This document shows, piece by piece, positions 31,688 through 33,629 of a stretch of 33,629 nt of DNA (position 1 is its first letter; each line of letters opens with the position of its first letter). This DNA comes from Sphingomonas azotifigens NBRC 15497 (GTDB taxonomy: Bacteria; Pseudomonadota; Alphaproteobacteria; Sphingomonadales; Sphingomonadaceae): positions 1 to 33,629 of the forward strand of contig NZ_BCTR01000065.1 in NCBI RefSeq assembly GCF_002091475.1. The letters are read 5' to 3'. The notes beneath the pieces were generated by a model that was given only the letters and a program-made list of their open reading frames with translations, ran no database searches and was not told the origin of the DNA. Made by a program: the position numbers and the translations under genes.

Positions 31688-33535
31688 ATGGCCGACCTGA
31701 TCCTCGTCAACGCCCAGGTGACGACGCTCGACCGGGAAAACCCGGTGGCCGAGGCGATCGCGATCCGCGACGGCAAGTTCCTCGCGGTCGGCAGCGAGAC
31801 GGAGGTCCGCGCCGCCGCCGGCCCGCAAGCGCAGGTGATCGACGCGCATCGCCGCCGGGTGATCCCCGGGCTGATCGACAGCCACATGCACATCATCCGC
31901 GGCGGCCTGAATTATAACATGGAGCTGCGCTGGGACGGCGTGCCGACGCTGGCCGACGCCATGGCGATGCTCAAGCGCCAAGTCGACAACACGCCAGCGC
32001 CGCAATGGGTGCGCGTGGTCGGCGGCTTTACCGAGCACCAGTTCGCCGAGAAGCGGCTGCCGACGATCGACGAGCTCAATGCCGTCGCCCCCGATACGCC
32101 CGTCTTCATCCTCCACCTCTATGATCGCGCGCTGCTGAATGCGGCGGCGCTGCGGGTGGTGGGCTATACCAAGGACACGCCGAACCCGCCGGGCGGCGAG
32201 ATCGTCCGCGACGCCGCGGGCAACCCCACCGGCCTGCTCCTTGCCCAGCCCAATGCGACGATCCTTTATTCGACGCTCGCCAAGGGTCCCAAGCTGCCGG
32301 AGGAGTATCAACTCAATTCCACCCGCCACTTCATGCGCGAAGTGAACGGGCTGGGCGTCACCGGCGTGATCGACGCGGGCGGCGGCTTCCAGAATTATCC
32401 CGATGATTATGCGATCATCGAGAAGCTCCATGCCGACGGCCAGCTGACCGTGCGGATCAGCTACAACCTGTTCACCCAGAAGCCCAAGGAAGAGCTGGCC
32501 GATTTCGCCGGCTGGGTGAAGCAGGTGACGCCGGGGCAGGGCGACGACAATTATCGCCACAATGGCGCGGGCGAGATGCTGGTCTATTCGGCCGCCGACT
32601 TCGAGGATTTCCGCGTCGCCCGGCCGGACATGCCGCCGAACATGGAAGGCGATCTCGAGCCGGTGATCCGCCTGCTCGCCGAGCATCGCTGGCCGTGGCG
32701 GCTCCACGCCACCTATGACGAGACGATCGGCCGCGCGCTCGACGTGTACGAGAAGGTCCACCGCGACATTCCGCTGACCGGCATCCACTGGTTCTTCGAC
32801 CATGCCGAGACGATCAGCGACCGCAACATCGATCGCATCGCGGCGCTGGGCGGCGGCATCGCGGTGCAGCACCGCATGGCCTATCAAGGCGAGTATTTCG
32901 TCGAGCGCTACGGCGCCAAGGCCGCCGAGCGCACCCCGCCGATCGCCAAGATGCTTGCCGCCGGCCTGCCGGTGGGTGCGGGCACCGATGCGACGCGCGT
33001 GGCGAGCTACAATCCCTGGGTGTCGCTCAGCTGGCTGGTGACCGGCCGCACCGTCGGCGGGCTCAAGCTCTATCCGGGCGCCAACCGCGTCAGCCGCGAA
33101 AAGGCGCTGGCGATGTGGACGCACGAGAACACCTGGTTCTCGAACGAGGTGGGCAAGAAGGGCCAGATCAAGGCCGGCCAGCTCGCCGATCTGGCGGTGC
33201 TCTCGGCCGACTATTTCTCGGTGCCCGAGGACCAGATCGTCCATATCCGCTCGGTACTGACGCTGCTCGGCGGGCAGGTGGTGCATGGCGACGGCGACTA
33301 TGCCCCGCTCGCCCCCGCGCTGCCGCGGCCGATGCCGGACTGGTCGCCGGTCGCGACCTTTGGCGGCTACCACCAATCGCCCGAGTCCCGCGCCCAGCTC
33401 GCCTCCGCTTGCGCCTGCCACGGCAGCTGCTCGGTCCATGGCCACGACCATGCCGCCGCGCTGGGTGCCAGTGTGCCGGCCGCCGACGTCCAGAGCTTCT
33501 GGGGTGCGCTCGGCTGCGGCTGCTGGGCGGTGTGA
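31688..33535 (+). CDS. Amidohydrolase family protein (YtcJ-like) with C-terminal Cys/His tail
   Basis: 615 residues. The N-terminal composite beta domain (MADLILVNAQVTTLD) leads to the metal-binding DSHMHI (His66, His68). Further conserved parts are LHATYDETI, WFFDHAETI and GAGTDATRVASYNPW, with the catalytic Asp region GTDAT, as in Amidohydrolase_3/YtcJ enzymes that hydrolyse N-substituted amides or related C-N bonds. Residues 575-615 are an unusual tail with Cys at 575, 577, 581, 610 and 612 and His at 578, 584, 586 and 588. Last gene of the four-gene set; substrate unknown. Confidence 0.9.
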   Translation: MADLILVNAQVTTLDRENPVAEAIAIRDGKFLAVGSETEVRAAAGPQAQVIDAHRRRVIPGLIDSHMHIIRGGLNYNMELRWDGVPTLADAMAMLKRQVDNTPAPQWVRVVGGFTEHQFAEKRLPTIDELNAVAPDTPVFILHLYDRALLNAAALRVVGYTKDTPNPPGGEIVRDAAGNPTGLLLAQPNATILYSTLAKGPKLPEEYQLNSTRHFMREVNGLGVTGVIDAGGGFQNYPDDYAIIEKLHADGQLTVRISYNLFTQKPKEELADFAGWVKQVTPGQGDDNYRHNGAGEMLVYSAADFEDFRVARPDMPPNMEGDLEPVIRLLAEHRWPWRLHATYDETIGRALDVYEKVHRDIPLTGIHWFFDHAETISDRNIDRIAALGGGIAVQHRMAYQGEYFVERYGAKAAERTPPIAKMLAAGLPVGAGTDATRVASYNPWVSLSWLVTGRTVGGLKLYPGANRVSREKALAMWTHENTWFSNEVGKKGQIKAGQLADLAVLSADYFSVPEDQIVHIRSVLTLLGGQVVHGDGDYAPLAPALPRPMPDWSPVATFGGYHQSPESRAQLASACACHGSCSVHGHDHAAALGASVPAADVQSFWGALGCGCWAV

Positions 33536-33564
33536 TGCCGGGTTCTGCCCCATCCGCCTGCGTT

Positions 33565-33600
33565 CCCCTCCCGCTTGCGGGAGGGGCTAGGGGAGGGGCT
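33565..33600. repeat. C-rich/G-rich hairpin repeat after the amidohydrolase gene
   Basis: CCCCTCCCGC-TT-GCGGGAGGGG (33565-33586) followed by CTAGGGGAGGGGC. It is related in composition and layout to the arms at 31546-31655. It may also act as a transcription end, although no T run is seen before the window ends. Confidence 0.65.
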
Positions 33601-33629
33601 GCGCCGCCTCAGCACTTCTTCCACGTCGT

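Noticed and set aside
31655..33553. 632-codon minus-strand frame opposite the amidohydrolase
   Set aside because: Shadow of a gene with a clear metal-binding motif and family length.

Overview
The window is a high-GC alphaproteobacterial chromosome segment, most likely from Sphingomonas or a close relative (Sphingomonadales). The evidence is the gene order (str, S10, spc and alpha ribosomal operons run together, with adk after secY and with neither infA nor rpmJ before rpsM), a GTG-started rpoA with the alphaproteobacterial N-terminal extension, a bactofilin neighbour, mosaic intergenic repeats of the kind seen in sphingomonads, and accessory genes typical of that order. Genus placement is inference from the sequence alone.

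Layout. 1-409: bactofilin, minus strand, cut by the window edge. 524-5135: str operon (rpsL, rpsG, fusA, tuf) from a good sigma70-type promoter to a strong terminator. 5136-14832: S10 and spc genes from rpsJ to rpmD, many overlapping by 1-8 nt. Two places break this packing: a terminator plus about 330 nt of dense RNA structure between rpsJ and rplC, and a 142-nt two-hairpin gap before rplN. 14833-17220: a non-ribosomal block (small exported protein, LytTR membrane regulator, exported alpha/beta hydrolase) splits the spc operon between rpmD and rplO. 17416-20345: rplO, secY and adk, with a new promoter before secY. 20346-21307: an orphan WapI-like immunity gene, a paired REP-like element, and a long alpha-operon leader with two candidate promoters. 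21308-24055: rpsM, rpsK, rpoA, rplQ, with a mosaic repeat inside the operon between rpoA and rplQ. 24056-33629: accessory region with a tiny membrane protein, an exported S9 prolyl oligopeptidase, a vgr-related zincin, a regulatory trio (AraC, M17 N-domain protein, NarL-type regulator), and a four-gene set (isochorismatase-like hydrolase, haloperoxidase-like hydrolase, XapX protein, amidohydrolase with a Cys/His tail).

How it works together. The first 24 kb supplies ribosomal proteins, elongation factors, the SecY channel, adenylate kinase and RNA polymerase alpha. The intercistronic hairpins are candidates for feedback control or for tuning the ratio of products. The most novel signals are the rpsJ-rplC RNA structure, the interruption of the spc operon, and the naturally occurring Arg88 in ribosomal protein S12, the residue known elsewhere as a streptomycin-resistance substitution. 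No tRNA, rRNA, CRISPR array or insertion sequence was recognised.
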